Shown one piece after another: positions 21,438 to 31,986 of a stretch of 64,000 nt of DNA (position 1 is its first letter; every line of letters begins with the position of its first letter). The position numbers and the translations under genes were made by a program. The DNA is from Rehmannia glutinosa. Its lineage: Eukaryota; Streptophyta; Magnoliopsida; Lamiales; Orobanchaceae. Location of the stretch: contig CM071933.1 in the NCBI GenBank assembly GCA_016081115.2, positions 59,534,660 to 59,598,659 of the forward strand, given 5' to 3'. The notes beneath the pieces were generated by a model. That model saw only the letters and a list, made by a program, of their open reading frames with translations, did no database searches and was not told the DNA's origin.

Positions 21438-21740
21438 GAGGCATTGGATACGATAAATGAGAAAAGGGAGATGGAATTTTTGCAGATGGAAAAGACACGA
21501 GAAAGGATCAAAGCAGCTTATGACAAGAAAGTAAAGAAAGGGCCTTTCAGGTCGGTGATTTGGTTTTGAGAAGGTCGGATGCTAGCAAAAACAAAGGGAA
21601 ATTGGATGCGAATTGGGAAGGACCACTTCGGGTAGTGAAGGTGTTAGCAGGAGGTGCGTATGAGCTGGAAGAGATCGGAGGTCGAAAGCTCCCGAGGGCT
21701 TGGAACAGTTGCAATTTGAAGAAATATCATTCCTAGAATA
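21438..21740 (+). pseudogene. pol: Tat integrase C-terminal tail, broken
   Basis: After the stop at 21435 the same coding signal continues: E-K-R-E-M-E-F-L-Q-M-E-K-T-R-E-R, then A-A-Y-D-K-K-V-K. A frame change near 21540 leads to G-D-L-V-L-R and the usual L-x-x-N-W-E-G-P-x-R-V-V motif at about 21600-21640. The frame ends with N-S-C-N-L-K-K-Y-H near 21735. Confidence 0.75.
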
Positions 21741-21832
21741 GAGAAATATTTGATGTAATCAATCTACTCGTTTTGAATGAAATGATACGCTGCCCTACAT
21801 TATGAGTTCGGAAAGTGGAAATGATTAAAAGT

Positions 21833-22573
21833 GACAAGTATTTGGAGCTCAGCTCGAGCTAGTCTCCAAATACTTGGGGCCACGAGGCCATGCGAGGAGC
21901 TCGGCTCGAGCCAGCTTCCTTTGAAGACTGACAAGTATTTGGAGCTCAGCTCGAGCTAGTCTCCAAATACTTGGGGCCACGAGGCCATGCGAGGAGCTCG
22001 GCTCGAGCCAGCTTCCTTTGAAGAATTGACAAGTATTTGGAGCTCAGCTCGAGCTAGTCTCCAAATACTTAGGGCCACGAGGCCATGCGAGGAGCTCGGC
22101 TCGAGCCAGCTTCCTTTGAAGACTGACAAGTATTTGGAGCTCAGCTCGAGCTAGTCTCCAAATACTTGGGGCCACGAGGCCATGCGAGGAGCTCGGCTCG
22201 AGCCAGCTTCCTTTGAAGAACTGACAAGTATTTGGAGCTCAGCTCGAGCTAGTCTCCAAATACTTGGGGCCACGAGGCCATGTGAGGAGCTCGGCTCGAA
22301 CCAGCTTCCTTTGAAGAAACTGACAAGTATTTGGAGCTCAGCTTGAGCTAGTCTCCAAATACTTGGGGCCACGAGGCCATGCGAGGAGCTCGGCTCGAGC
22401 TAGCTTCCTTTGATGAAACTGACAAGTATTTGGAGCTCAGCTCGAGCAGGTCTCCAAATACTTGAGGCCACGAGGCCATTCGAGGAGCTCGGCTCGAGCC
22501 AACTTCCTTTGATGAAACTGACAAGTATTTGGAGCTCAGCTCGAGCTAGTCTCCAAATACTTGGGGCCACGAG
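21833..22573. repeat. 97-99 bp tandem array of hairpins (7.5 units)
   Basis: Units start with gacaagtatttggagctcag at 21833, 21930, 22028, 22125, 22223, 22322, 22421 and 22520; the last is partial. Each unit carries the perfect inverted repeat aagtatttggag...ctccaaatactt around a 16 nt gctcgag-containing loop. A second shorter symmetry, gagctcggctcgagc, also occurs. Copies are more than 95 percent identical by eye. The array lies between the pol end and the antisense gene. Confidence 0.95.
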
Positions 22574-22661
22574 AAGCACGATATGCTAATCTTTTTTGCA
22601 AAAAAAAAAAAAATTACAAGAATAATAGACAAGAGATCGAGAAATGAAAGTGCGAAGAAAC

Positions 22662-22667
22662 TTTATT
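22662..22667 (-). terminator. Poly(A) signal AATAAA of the antisense gene
   Basis: The + strand reads tttatt, giving aataaa on -. It lies about 60 bp beyond the end of the last antisense frame (22726), the expected place for a polyadenylation signal. Confidence 0.6.
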
Positions 22668-22725
22668 GATCATTCAAAATAAATACAAGTACATGATAGA
22701 AAATTACAAAAGCAGAACTAAACTC

Positions 22726-24878
22726 CTAAGTAGTAGGAGGAACATTCTCGGTGTTCAGGTCGTCCATGGAGATGGTCACATCGTCTATGAGAGCGAGTTC
22801 GGGATCGTCATCCGGATATCTGAACTTGACCTGCGCAGAAGCCGAGGGGTTGACGAGCTCGAAGCTTTGTGAAGGACCGGCCGAGCTAGAGGTAGGGTGG
22901 AGGATAAAAGGAGCAGATAAGGACTCTATGAACTCCCCCACAGGAGCAAGGTTGAGACGCTCCGCCTCATCAGAAAACACGAAGCCTTTGGGGTCAGGTA
23001 AAATCCTCCGGGGACCTCGGCGATCGAAGGGCTCGGTAGTGATATCTGCGTTCCCGAGCCAAGCTCGGCACGGTCAAAAGCAAAGCCATAGTACTCCATG
23101 GCAGATACAGAGAGAACTCTGATAAATTCCCTAGAGCTTAAAAAGGCTTGCTTCACCCTCTCCCGAATGGCCTGAACTATGGAAGAGCCTTCGGGGGAGG
23201 TGAGGAAACTTTGCCGACAGCCTTCTACGCCCTCGGCTCGGGCTCGACATCGACAAAGACATCGGATCTGGAGATCGCTCAGCTCGGTCTTGAGGTCAGC
23301 ATTATCAGTCTCCAGAGCCTTTATTTTGGCCTCTAGAGAAGCCACCGTAGCCTTGTTGACCTCTTCCCCGTCCTTGTACCGGCGGTTCTCCTCTAGGAGT
23401 TTAGTCTCCCGAGCTTTCAGCCGGATGACCTCCTTCTTAGAATTGTTGAGCTCGACACTCTGGGAAGGATCAGCAAAGCTAACCCGAGCTCGGGAGATCA
23501 GGGTGGCTAGTTGTGCCTCGGCCTTTGAGTGGTTTAGGCAGAATGAGGTCACCAGCTCAGTATCACTGAGTTTCTCCAAGGCAGTTTGGTCGGGGTTCGG
23601 GCAGTTGCCTTGGACATACTGGATGGCAAAGGTCCCATCGCTGTTTTTCAGGATGGAATTGCCTGTGAAGAAGGTTTGATTGGGTGTATGAATGGGAGTG
23701 CGAGAGAGAGAGAGCGGCAGGAGGTGGAGCGTTCTTCGCCCTCTTGGTAGCTCCTGTGCTGGTGCCGACAGCCGGCCTCTTGGGAGGGGGAGGTCGGAAA
23801 GAAGGTTGAGCCCCTGGGCCAGTAAGATCGGCCATCACTGTGGCAACTGTGTCTGGTCGCCGAAGTGGAGGAGGCTGACCTCCAGGGCGTGGAGCGGCAG
23901 CACTGGATGAAGGAGGTTGTGAGCCAGGAGCAAGGACTTGCTCCTCATCATCCAGCTCAACAACCATCTGTGCCATGAACATATCTACACAAAGAGGAAA
24001 GATTAGCTAGTGAGTAAGAATAAAATAAATCAACTGCAAAAAAGACAATTACCAATGTCGCAAGGCAAGGGAGCCACGATGGGGCTCAGCTCAAAGCAGT
24101 ACAGAAGAGAAGGGGTTATAAGGCGAGAGAGGTCATACTTGACCAAGGGGTTGTGTTTGCGTTGAAGTGGAAGGGTCCAGGTCCAAGCAATAGGAAACCC
24201 CCAAGCTCGGGGGGAAGAAATGAAAAAATATTTGTCCTTCCAGAATTTGTTGGAGGAAGGATACTTGCTTAGAAATCGAGCATCACCTCGGGAGGTGATG
24301 TAGAAAAGGCCCTTGGTGTTTGAGCTCTTTATTTGGAATAGGGCAAAGAACAGATCTAGAGTGGGTTCTATGTCTAAATACTTAGTCAAAATAATGAAGC
24401 CGGCTAGGATACAGAATGAGTTTGGGGCTAGTTGATTTAAAGGCACCCGGGAGAACTCGGATACCCCAACCATGAATGGATGGATGGGAAATCGGAGGCC
24501 GCCCTCTATCTGACCTACGAAGAAGGATAGGGCATTGGGTGGAGGTCGGTTAGGTCGGTCGGAGCTGCTGGGAAGATAGAGTTTGAAAGAGGACGGAATT
24601 TGGGCGGTTCTTTTAAGGGTTTGAAGATTGGGGGCTGATAAGGTGGTCCCCTTAAAATCATGAGGATATACAGGTAAGGGACCCGAGCACGGAGCTCGGA
24701 TCTCTATTGTATCAGAATCCCGACCTGAATCAGAACTAGATTCAGTCGCATCAGGGTCCGATGGACGGACTCCTGCGAGGGAAAGGGGCGGAGGGGCAGA
24801 GCCCGTCGTTATTGCCCACCGTTCTAAGTCGGCGATGACTGGGTCTGATGGTGTCGAGTTCGAGGAAGAAAAAGCCAT
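22726..24878 (-). pseudogene. Antisense gene of the Tat element (Transposase_28-like protein)
   Basis: Exon 1 (24878-24053) encodes an N-terminal Ser/Asp-rich part. A domain then has G-L-R-F-P-I-H-P-F, N-Q-L-A-P-N-S-F and a later W-K-D-K-Y-F-F pattern, as in the Pfam family named putative gypsy type transposon (PF04195). A 68 bp intron (23985-24052) has a GT donor and a tgtag acceptor and keeps the frame. Exon 2 encodes an acidic start and a Pro-rich linker. After an unresolved frame change near 23.66 kb, 23579-22926 encodes a coiled coil of about 60 residues. A second frame change near 22.99 kb leads to the acidic tail ending at 22726. The gene has its own TATA box and poly(A) signal. The function of this family is unknown. 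Two frame breaks suggest it is no longer intact. Confidence 0.7.
23985..24052 (-). other. Intron in the antisense gene
   Basis: On - it starts gtaattgtc and ends ctctttgtgtag, with 68 bp between the exons. Splicing joins the two frames without a stop. Confidence 0.7.
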
Positions 24879-25080
24879 ATTAAAAGAAAAGAAAAACTGG
24901 AAAAGAAAGGTTTACTTACTGGATAGAAATAGGAGGTTGAGGGAGGAAGATAATATGGACCGTGAAACTTTTGGAAGCCTACCTGAACTTGGAGAATACC
25001 GCCGGAGAAGAAGAATATTTGCTGGGGAAAGATTTCGAAAACTGAAGGAAAGGAAAATGAAAAATGGAGGAAGAAAGTGG

Positions 25081-25088
25081 CTTTTATA
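25081..25088 (-). promoter_or_regulatory. TATA box of the antisense gene
   Basis: The sequence tataaaag on - lies about 200 bp upstream of the antisense ATG (24878). It sits inside the element and not in the LTR, so the antisense gene would have its own promoter. Confidence 0.55.
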
Positions 25089-25327
25089 AGGGGAGAGAAG
25101 ACAAAAGGGTGCCTCGATTTTCGAGGAGATGATTGACGGTCTCACGAGGCGTCGAGGCGAAAAGACGTCTTATCAATCAAATCCGCGTGTCGTACTCGAA
25201 AGGCCAAAGGGGCGGCAGAATTTCAAATGCCAAGAGTCGGCGGGAAGGTGAAAAGCACAAACCCTAAATGTTAGGTCGGGTTCGGCCTATGAGCAACTAT
25301 GGTTGAGGTGCAGACCAACCCATAGTT

Positions 25328-25338
25328 GGGGGGAGGAA
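25328..25338 (+). other. Polypurine tract of the Tat element
   Basis: ggggggaggaa lies immediately before the 3' LTR start (tgataag at 25340). Confidence 0.85.
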
Positions 25339-25339
25339 T

Positions 25340-26118
25340 TGATAAGGGCAAAAGATTGTCTGGGCCGATCTGACAGGCCTAAGACATTGGGCTGACCTGA
25401 CAGGCCTGAGGCGTTAGGCCGACCTGATGATGCTGGACATTGGGCCAAAATGATAAGGCCCATAGCCTTGGGTGATCTGTTAAGCATTAAATAGTGGGTC
25501 GATCTGTGGAGGCTTGCAACATAAGATGGACTTAGGGCTTATCAACTTGGGTCGGCCTGTCCAGGCCCGAATGCAAGTGGGTGTGAATATTCATAAGACC
25601 GACCTGTGTAGAGTCAGCTGTGTTAAGCCGACCTGTTGTTGACCTGTCGAAGCCTAACATGACTTCAGAGGAAGAGGTCAGCTCGGCCTGAGAGATGTAT
25701 GAGATATTGAGGATTCCTTGGAGATTTAAGGGGATTTCTCACCAATACAATGGGCCGACGTGTTCTGAGACAGGTCGGAGCTATGGTCTTACGGGCGTAA
25801 AATTAGGGTTTTTAAGAGATCCGATCCTAATCTAATGATGACTCTGACACCAAATCGTAACGAATCCGGTTTTACGGAAACCCTAATCCTAGCTAAGGTA
25901 TAAAAGGCCCAAGCCCAGGTTCATTCTAACCTAATCTCATTTTTTTACTGTTACATTGCTTTTTTCTCTCTCTAGCCTTTGCTTCCTTCTCAAAATACTG
26001 ACTTAAGCATCGGAGAGGGTACGCCGGAGCCCCCCTCCGGCCCCACTTGTGCAGGTTTTGTGGTGGACTTCGTCTGGGAAGGTGATCGGCGAGGAGAGGC
26101 AGTTTTTGAGAGCAACCA
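25340..26118 (+). repeat. 3' LTR of Tat element
   Basis: The LTR is 779 bp. It is the same as the 5' LTR apart from a 44 bp insertion (25792-25835) and few substitutions. It ends gagcaacca, followed by the TSD atatt. Confidence 0.93.
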
Positions 26119-26123
26119 ATATT

Positions 26124-26732
26124 ATTAACTTGTCTGCTTTCAAATTAACTGCACTCTTAACAATTTTGATCTCAAAATACCAAAAAAGAAGATTATTTTC
26201 AAAAAGGAATAATATGTTTTGGGCAAAAAAGCTGGTAAATGGACTGTGTGATATAAAGCATATATTGACAGAATTAAGTCTTTTTTGGGGAACCCCTTTT
26301 TTTTTCTCCCTTTTTCTTTTTTTTAATCATTATTGTTTTGAAACTGAGAAATGGGGGTAGCCTTGTCTTTGGTGGGGTGCGCCCACTCCTGTCCTGTCCC
26401 TCAAAAGAAGAAAAAGGCCAAAGATTTGGCCTTGTTTTTTGATAGCCTGCAAAACAAACAAAATATATTTATGTTTTAATCGATGCATATAAAAGCTTGT
26501 GAAGTTTGACCAGGTCAAATCGTGCTTTAATTATTTTTTTTCTTCTAGAGAGTGCGTGGATTTGGGGTTCAGCTTAAACTCAACTTTTGTCATTAACGTA
26601 ATTGATAATTCTTCTCGAGGTTTTGATTTGATCAGATTCGTCTAATGATTGTTAGTCAGGGGTTGCCTGTTTGAAAGAGCTTATCAAATAAAATATTTTT
26701 TTTTTTGAAAAGTTATAACTTCCCAAAAAAGC
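26124..26732. other. AT-rich intergenic DNA
   Basis: Nothing recognisable is seen apart from homopolymer T tracts (about 26290-26330 and 26530). No gene is supported. Confidence 0.6.
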
Positions 26733-26922
26733 CAATGGCGGAGCCAGAACACTTTATCAAGATGGATCGATATACGAAAATGGAGTAGAACGAATAGAAA
26801 ATCCAAAAACAAAAAATAATATAAATTATAACTATTTTTTTTTTAAATTCTCACTGAATATTTTTTTTTAAAAAAAGGGCTGGGCCAGGGCCCAGGTTGG
26901 TCCAGCCCTGTCTCCGCCATTG
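26733..26922. mobile_element. hAT-type MITE, 190 bp, with 8 bp TSD
   Basis: The termini caatggcggagccag and ctgtctccgccattg are inverted repeats. A perfect 8 bp duplication, aaaaaagc, flanks the element at 26725-26732 and 26923-26930. The subterminal right part contains gggccagggcccaggttgg. Confidence 0.9.
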
Positions 26923-26930
26923 AAAAAAGC

Positions 26931-28252
26931 TGTTCTTACTAAATTAGTTTCAGAATAAAATTTAATTAACAACTTTTAGTTTTAATAACTTTCATTCAAA
27001 ACATGATCATAAATATTTAAAAAGCTTTATTATTTTATTTTATGCAGAAAAAAATAGTTTTAAATTAACATCTTAGGAGCTCTAAATTACCTTATAAAGA
27101 TTTTTAAATAAAGTAAGCTAAACACCCTCACTAATCCATAATTTTTTTCTCTTTCCAGCCGACACTCTATGAAATTTACTTTTATTTCTTCCCCCAAAAT
27201 TTAGGGAAATAAGTGTTTACAAACATAATAGTATTTATTTTTAGCAACGCCATAGGCCCATAGGGCTTACCAAAGAAAAAGAAAAGAAAAAATGAAAAAT
27301 AAAAGGAGTGGTAGAGAATGGGGTTATGGAGGCATGGATTGAACATGACTCACCATGCAACAGATTCAGGAAATTAACAAGTTGTGGGCAAAGCCCAATG
27401 GGATCCTACATCGTTTCTGAAGAACAACGGTTGGCCCACTTGTCCTACAACTGCAGGCAAAGCAAACCTTCAAGTTTTAGGGCCCGATCCAACATGCAAG
27501 ATCTCTTATGTTTCATTTGGTGTTTTATTTATTACATAAATGTTGCGTGTATAAAATAATATTATTAATGTGCACCTCATATTTATTTAATGTACTGAAA
27601 TACCATATGAAATATGAGATTTGAACTACCAGTTCATCAACAAGAGTTGCACTTCGTATTTATTGACTTCACACGATATAGTATTCATTCTTATTACACC
27701 TGCTGGCTGCAGCATGTATTAGGCAACAATTCAAATTTTGTATATGCTACATTCAATATACATATATTACATAATAAAGCTCATAGAAATATTTGAACAC
27801 CGATTGTACATTTATAATGAATCAGATCTTTCTTCAAAAAAAAAAAAAAAAAAATGAATCAGATTTTTGGACGCATTCAATAGAAACAACTGATTCATTT
27901 TAGAGAAAATTACGCCAAACTCCATGTACTATTCACTTTTACACTATCATGTAAATTATTTTTTATTATACTTTATCATATAAACTACATGAATTTGCAC
28001 TTTGCCTATATGGACATCCAATTTATATAGTGTTAGCTACATTTCGATTAAACATATAATTTGGATTCAAGAAAAAAAAATTGAAATCCACTAAAATGAC
28101 TCAAAAACATAGTTCAAAACAAGAGCTCAAGATTTAAAATCCATTGAGTTATGAAAATACAAAACAAACTCGCTGAATCTGTTATTATGAATTTGAAGTA
28201 TTAACCTAGAATTCCGTTGATCCAAATGAAGTTTAGTGAATATATTATTAGG
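26931..28252. other. AT-rich intergenic DNA
   Basis: No supportable gene is present. Open stretches at 27308-27559 and 27614-27796 show no domain and no gene-like context. One small retroposition-like scar is listed separately. Confidence 0.55.
27816..27864 (+). mobile_element. Tiny poly(A) insertion with 12 bp direct repeats
   Basis: aatgaatcagat occurs at 27816-27827 and again at 27853-27864. Between them lie ctttcttc and about 17 A residues. A poly(A) tract flanked by target-site duplications is the mark of LINE-driven retroposition, here truncated to almost only the tail. Confidence 0.55.
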
Positions 28253-28596
28253 GGTGTAAACGGATTGAGTAGAGGCGAACATAGTATTGTTGAAACTTTG
28301 TTTAATTTTTATCGAGTTTCAAAAATTATATTGAGATCATATGGTTATTAATCGATCGAATCAAGCTTGAACGAGTTTTAATCGAGTCCAACACGAATCG
28401 AACTAGAGTAACGTGATATTTTTACTCATTTTATGTTATTTTTCTTATTAATCGAGCTCGAGCTCAAGCCAAACTTTATATTTTATCATACGAAACATTG
28501 CTTTCAAACTTGGTTTGTTATGTTATTAAGTCGAGTTCAAACGAGCTCTTAGTAATCAGTCTTGAGTCAAGTATCAAGTAGTTTGCTTGATTTTCA

Positions 28597-28597
<1 letters not shown>
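28253..28597. mobile_element. Truncated hAT-like MITE
   Basis: The segment begins with taggggtgtaaacgg-like sequence, a common hAT MITE terminus in plants, and contains repeated cgagctcgagctcaag words. The opposite terminus is not seen before the CT/TA microsatellite, so it is probably truncated. Confidence 0.35.

Positions 28598-28669
<72 letters not shown>
28598..28669. repeat. (CT)n(TA)n microsatellite
   Basis: About 21 bp of CT repeats are followed by about 50 bp of TA repeats. They abut the left end of the hAT-like shell. Confidence 0.95.
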
Positions 28670-28672
<3 letters not shown>

Positions 28673-31591
28673 GGCTGTGCCTACATGGAGGCCACTGAGT
28701 CAATTGACTCAGGCCCAAAAAAATAATAAAATTTCAGGGGCCCAATTTTTTCTTTGATATTTTATATATAGATGTATAATAAATAAGAAATTGAAAAATA
28801 AGCTTCCAAATGTTAATTAAATTATTTTATGGGCCCAAAATTATTATTATTATATTTTTACTAATTTAAATGACAATTTCTGTGAAAAGTATTTTGTAAT
28901 GTTGATTGATATTGAATGAGAATTTGAATCTCTAACCCATTGCATATTTTGATTATTTGATATTCATCTATGCATGTCTTTATTTTATACTTTTTTGTTC
29001 TTGTTGATAGATGAGATATGATGTGAGGCTCCGATTTTTTCAACATATTCTACTATGATGTATAGTCAAAAAATCTTGGTAAGTGTCACAATATCTATTA
29101 TAGATGAGATATGATACTCAATTATTTATTTCTTCCAACGACGATTACTCTTTCACTATTTAGAGCATACCGATTATATTCTTCCTCAAGTATTAACTCT
29201 TGATCGACTATAGACGACTTTAGAAATATTGGACCCTCGATAATTTAGGAGTACATTCCAATCCTTATCCAAATATTTAACCTTATTCTATAATACATTC
29301 CCAACCAACTGCCAATCTATTTTGAGAAAAATACACATTTGTTATTTCACATCCTTAATTGTAAATTTGTAAAATATTTTATTATGAATATTTATACATT
29401 TTATTTTCCCTCAAAAAGAAAAGAAAATAAATATTTTTTTTAAAATTCGACCATACCCTTTTTAAATGGGGAAAATAACTTAATTTTTTCTTCTACTACT
29501 ATTTTTATTATTTTGTATCTCTCAACTAGATAATTATTGGACAAAAAAATATAAAAATTTTGATATTTCCCCTCCCTTGAAATCAGCCCCAAGAGGTTTT
29601 TAAAGGGTTGCTTATATTTTTTTTTCTTTCCAAGCCTACAACTAAAATTTTCTCTACAATTTCCACTACCCCATTAGTCACAAAACAAAATTTAATTTCC
29701 CCTCCTAAACATAGCATTTTGGCCATATGTCCCTAGGAAATGAGTCTAGTTCATTTTTTATGTCCTAATTCCCCAATTATAATCCACTAACTTATCCTTT
29801 AACTCAAAAAAAAAAAAAAAAAAAAATCCTCCTCCAAATAACCCCAAATTTTGGCCATCACTAGAAACAAGATAGAAAAATTCATCTCATCTTCCTATAA
29901 CTCACAAGCTCTCTCAATACACTCTCATCTAACACTTAAACACAAAAAACTCCAAAAAAAATCCCTCTTCATCTTGCTCTATATGACCGAAAATATCATC
30001 AATTAAGGTAAGAAAATTCTTTTCTTTCATCTTCATTTTATCTCCTTGAAACTTCAAGTCTATATCTCCAAATTTTTTTAACTTGATAAATCCTTCTTGT
30101 TGAGGTACTCCTATTGGAATTTTCTTGAAGAATTAAGAGACCTAGACTTCACTACAAGCTTGTAGAAGAAATTCAAGACTACACACTTTGAAGGTGAGAA
30201 AATTGTGGTTTAGTATTTTTCCTATTGACAACTTGAGGAATTAATTTTTGACTCAAGTATATGAATTTTTCGAGCTTAGGGGCTGACCTATACAACTTCA
30301 AGTTGAGGTTAGAAACTTCAAGAGAGAAATTGATTTTGGAGACCACTTGAGGATATTAAGGTAAGAATTTACCCATTTATTTTACGATATTTTTCTTAGA
30401 CTTGAGACCTCAATTTTAACATCAAAATATGGATATGGTGATATTTAGGGGCTGAACTTTGAGTATTAGAACCAAGCGCTTGGATTCTTGAGAAGATCTT
30501 CATTTTGACCACAACCCGTAAAATTACTACGAGGTGGGTGAAAAATATTTCTACAAAAATGCATCATTCTTTCTACTAGTGCACAAAAATGCATATGTTC
30601 ACGTGATAATATGATATTTTATGAATTTTGGCAAGTATTTATGAGATTTATATTTTAATGAAATTTAGAGAAAATAAAAAGATGAGCATGATATTTTTCT
30701 TGCATAAAATGTTGAAAAAATTGCTCATCTTTATGCTTTTATGATTTATAATACTATGAATGTTCAAATATATTTTAGAAATATTTAATATGAGTTTTTA
30801 TATATTATTGGAATTCTGGAATTGTAACTTGTGCAAGGAAAATCGAATCTTGGGTTATTTTTGCAATTATTATGAAATATGGGACCAAAAGTATAAATAT
30901 GAAAAACTGTGAAGGCCACCTCTGAAAATTCGAATTATTGGACCAAAGACTCTGTAAATTTTATATATGAAATGACTTGAAAGATTGGGACCCCTTCTTG
31001 GCAAGAAAATACAATAAGGAACAAGTTTGATATCAAAATGTAAAATAGTAAAACTTAAAGGACCAAAATTGAAATTTTTGAAACTTGGGCAGTCAAGATA
31101 TCTTGAAATCTTGCAGATTTATTTAATATGGTATTTTTAACCTTTAGCTCAAATTTCATAACCATCCGACTTGAAACGAGCCGTTAACGATAAACAATTG
31201 CTTTTGGGCCAAAATTATAATTTTCGAAAATAAGGTACCTAACTTTCGAATTTATTAAAACTGTTTTAACCACAACTTATTTGTCACGCCCCAAAATCGG
31301 GAGCTGTGACTCGAACGGTCTAACTTATGTCGGTTTACCATGCCGGCCCATTTATTCATTAATATAACTCAAACAGAAATAGCAAAATCCCAAAATACAA
31401 TGAATATTAATAAAAAACACTAAGTCAGAGTACAATCGTAGCGGAATCAGAAAATAAAATACAATCCTCGTCACAATCATACTTCCTACGGGTCTTGCGC
31501 CTGGCTTTTACAAGAAAATTGCTTAGTATCTATCCATACATAAAGAAACCATAAAATTCAAATTGTCTCAACAGTCTAGCACAATAGAGAG

Positions 31592-31684
31592 CTAAATAGT
31601 AGCTTCGAAATCTTCATCGTGGTCTTCTTCCGGTGGAACCTCATCCTCTGGTTGGAAAAATAGGTGGGAGTGAGACAAAAATTC
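31592..31684 (-). other. Conserved 30-codon acidic open stretch in the LTR
   Basis: Between a TGA and a TAG on - lies a 93 nt stretch with no ATG. It encodes E-F-L, then H-L-F-F-Q-P-E-D-E, then a Glu/Asp-rich tail. The diverged solo LTR has the same arrangement with identical length at 41488-41580 on +. It may be the last exon of a spliced leader or simply a conserved LTR block. It is not claimed as a gene. Confidence 0.35.
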
Positions 31685-31821
31685 TCAGTGGGTGTGGTGA
31701 GTGTGTGCAAGTGGGGCTTATACTTTATGCAGTAAAATCATTTCATGAATTTTGATGCAAGAAACGTGCAATGGCATTCTCATATACTTATTTAATAATT
31801 TTATTAGTATTATTTAACAGT

Positions 31822-31986
31822 CAGTTCGTCAATTCAGATCAGTTGGTTGCGCACGAAAGTGTGACGCCAACCCAGTCAGTCCGTCAATTCATATCAGTTG
31901 GTTGCGCATGAAAGTATGACGCCAACCTAGACAGTCCGTCAATTCATATCAGTTGGTTGCGCACGAAAGTGTGACGCCAACCCAGA
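31822..31986. repeat. 53-55 bp tandem repeat (three units) in LARD LTR
   Basis: Units carry cagtccgtcaattcatatca, then gttggttgcgca and gaaagtgtgacgccaacc. They start at about 31824, 31877 and 31932. A further isolated unit is at about 32275-32335. Confidence 0.85.

Larger units (their letters stand above)
15566..26118 (+). mobile_element. Ty3/gypsy element, Tat lineage, full-length
   Basis: It is bounded by the 5 bp duplication atatt (15561-15565 and 26119-26123). The order is 5' LTR, PBS, gag, protease, RT, RNase H, second (archaeal-type) RNase H, integrase, tandem array, antisense gene, PPT, 3' LTR. The second RNase H and an antisense frame in a long 3' region are hallmarks of the Tat group (Grande, Ogre, Retand relatives). 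The LTRs are nearly identical except for a 44 bp insertion, so the insertion looks fairly recent. Even so, gag and RT carry many small frame breaks, so it is not autonomous. Confidence 0.95.

Noticed and set aside
21833..22573. CRISPR-like regular repeats
   Set aside because: Units are directly adjacent without unique spacers and lie inside a plant retrotransposon.
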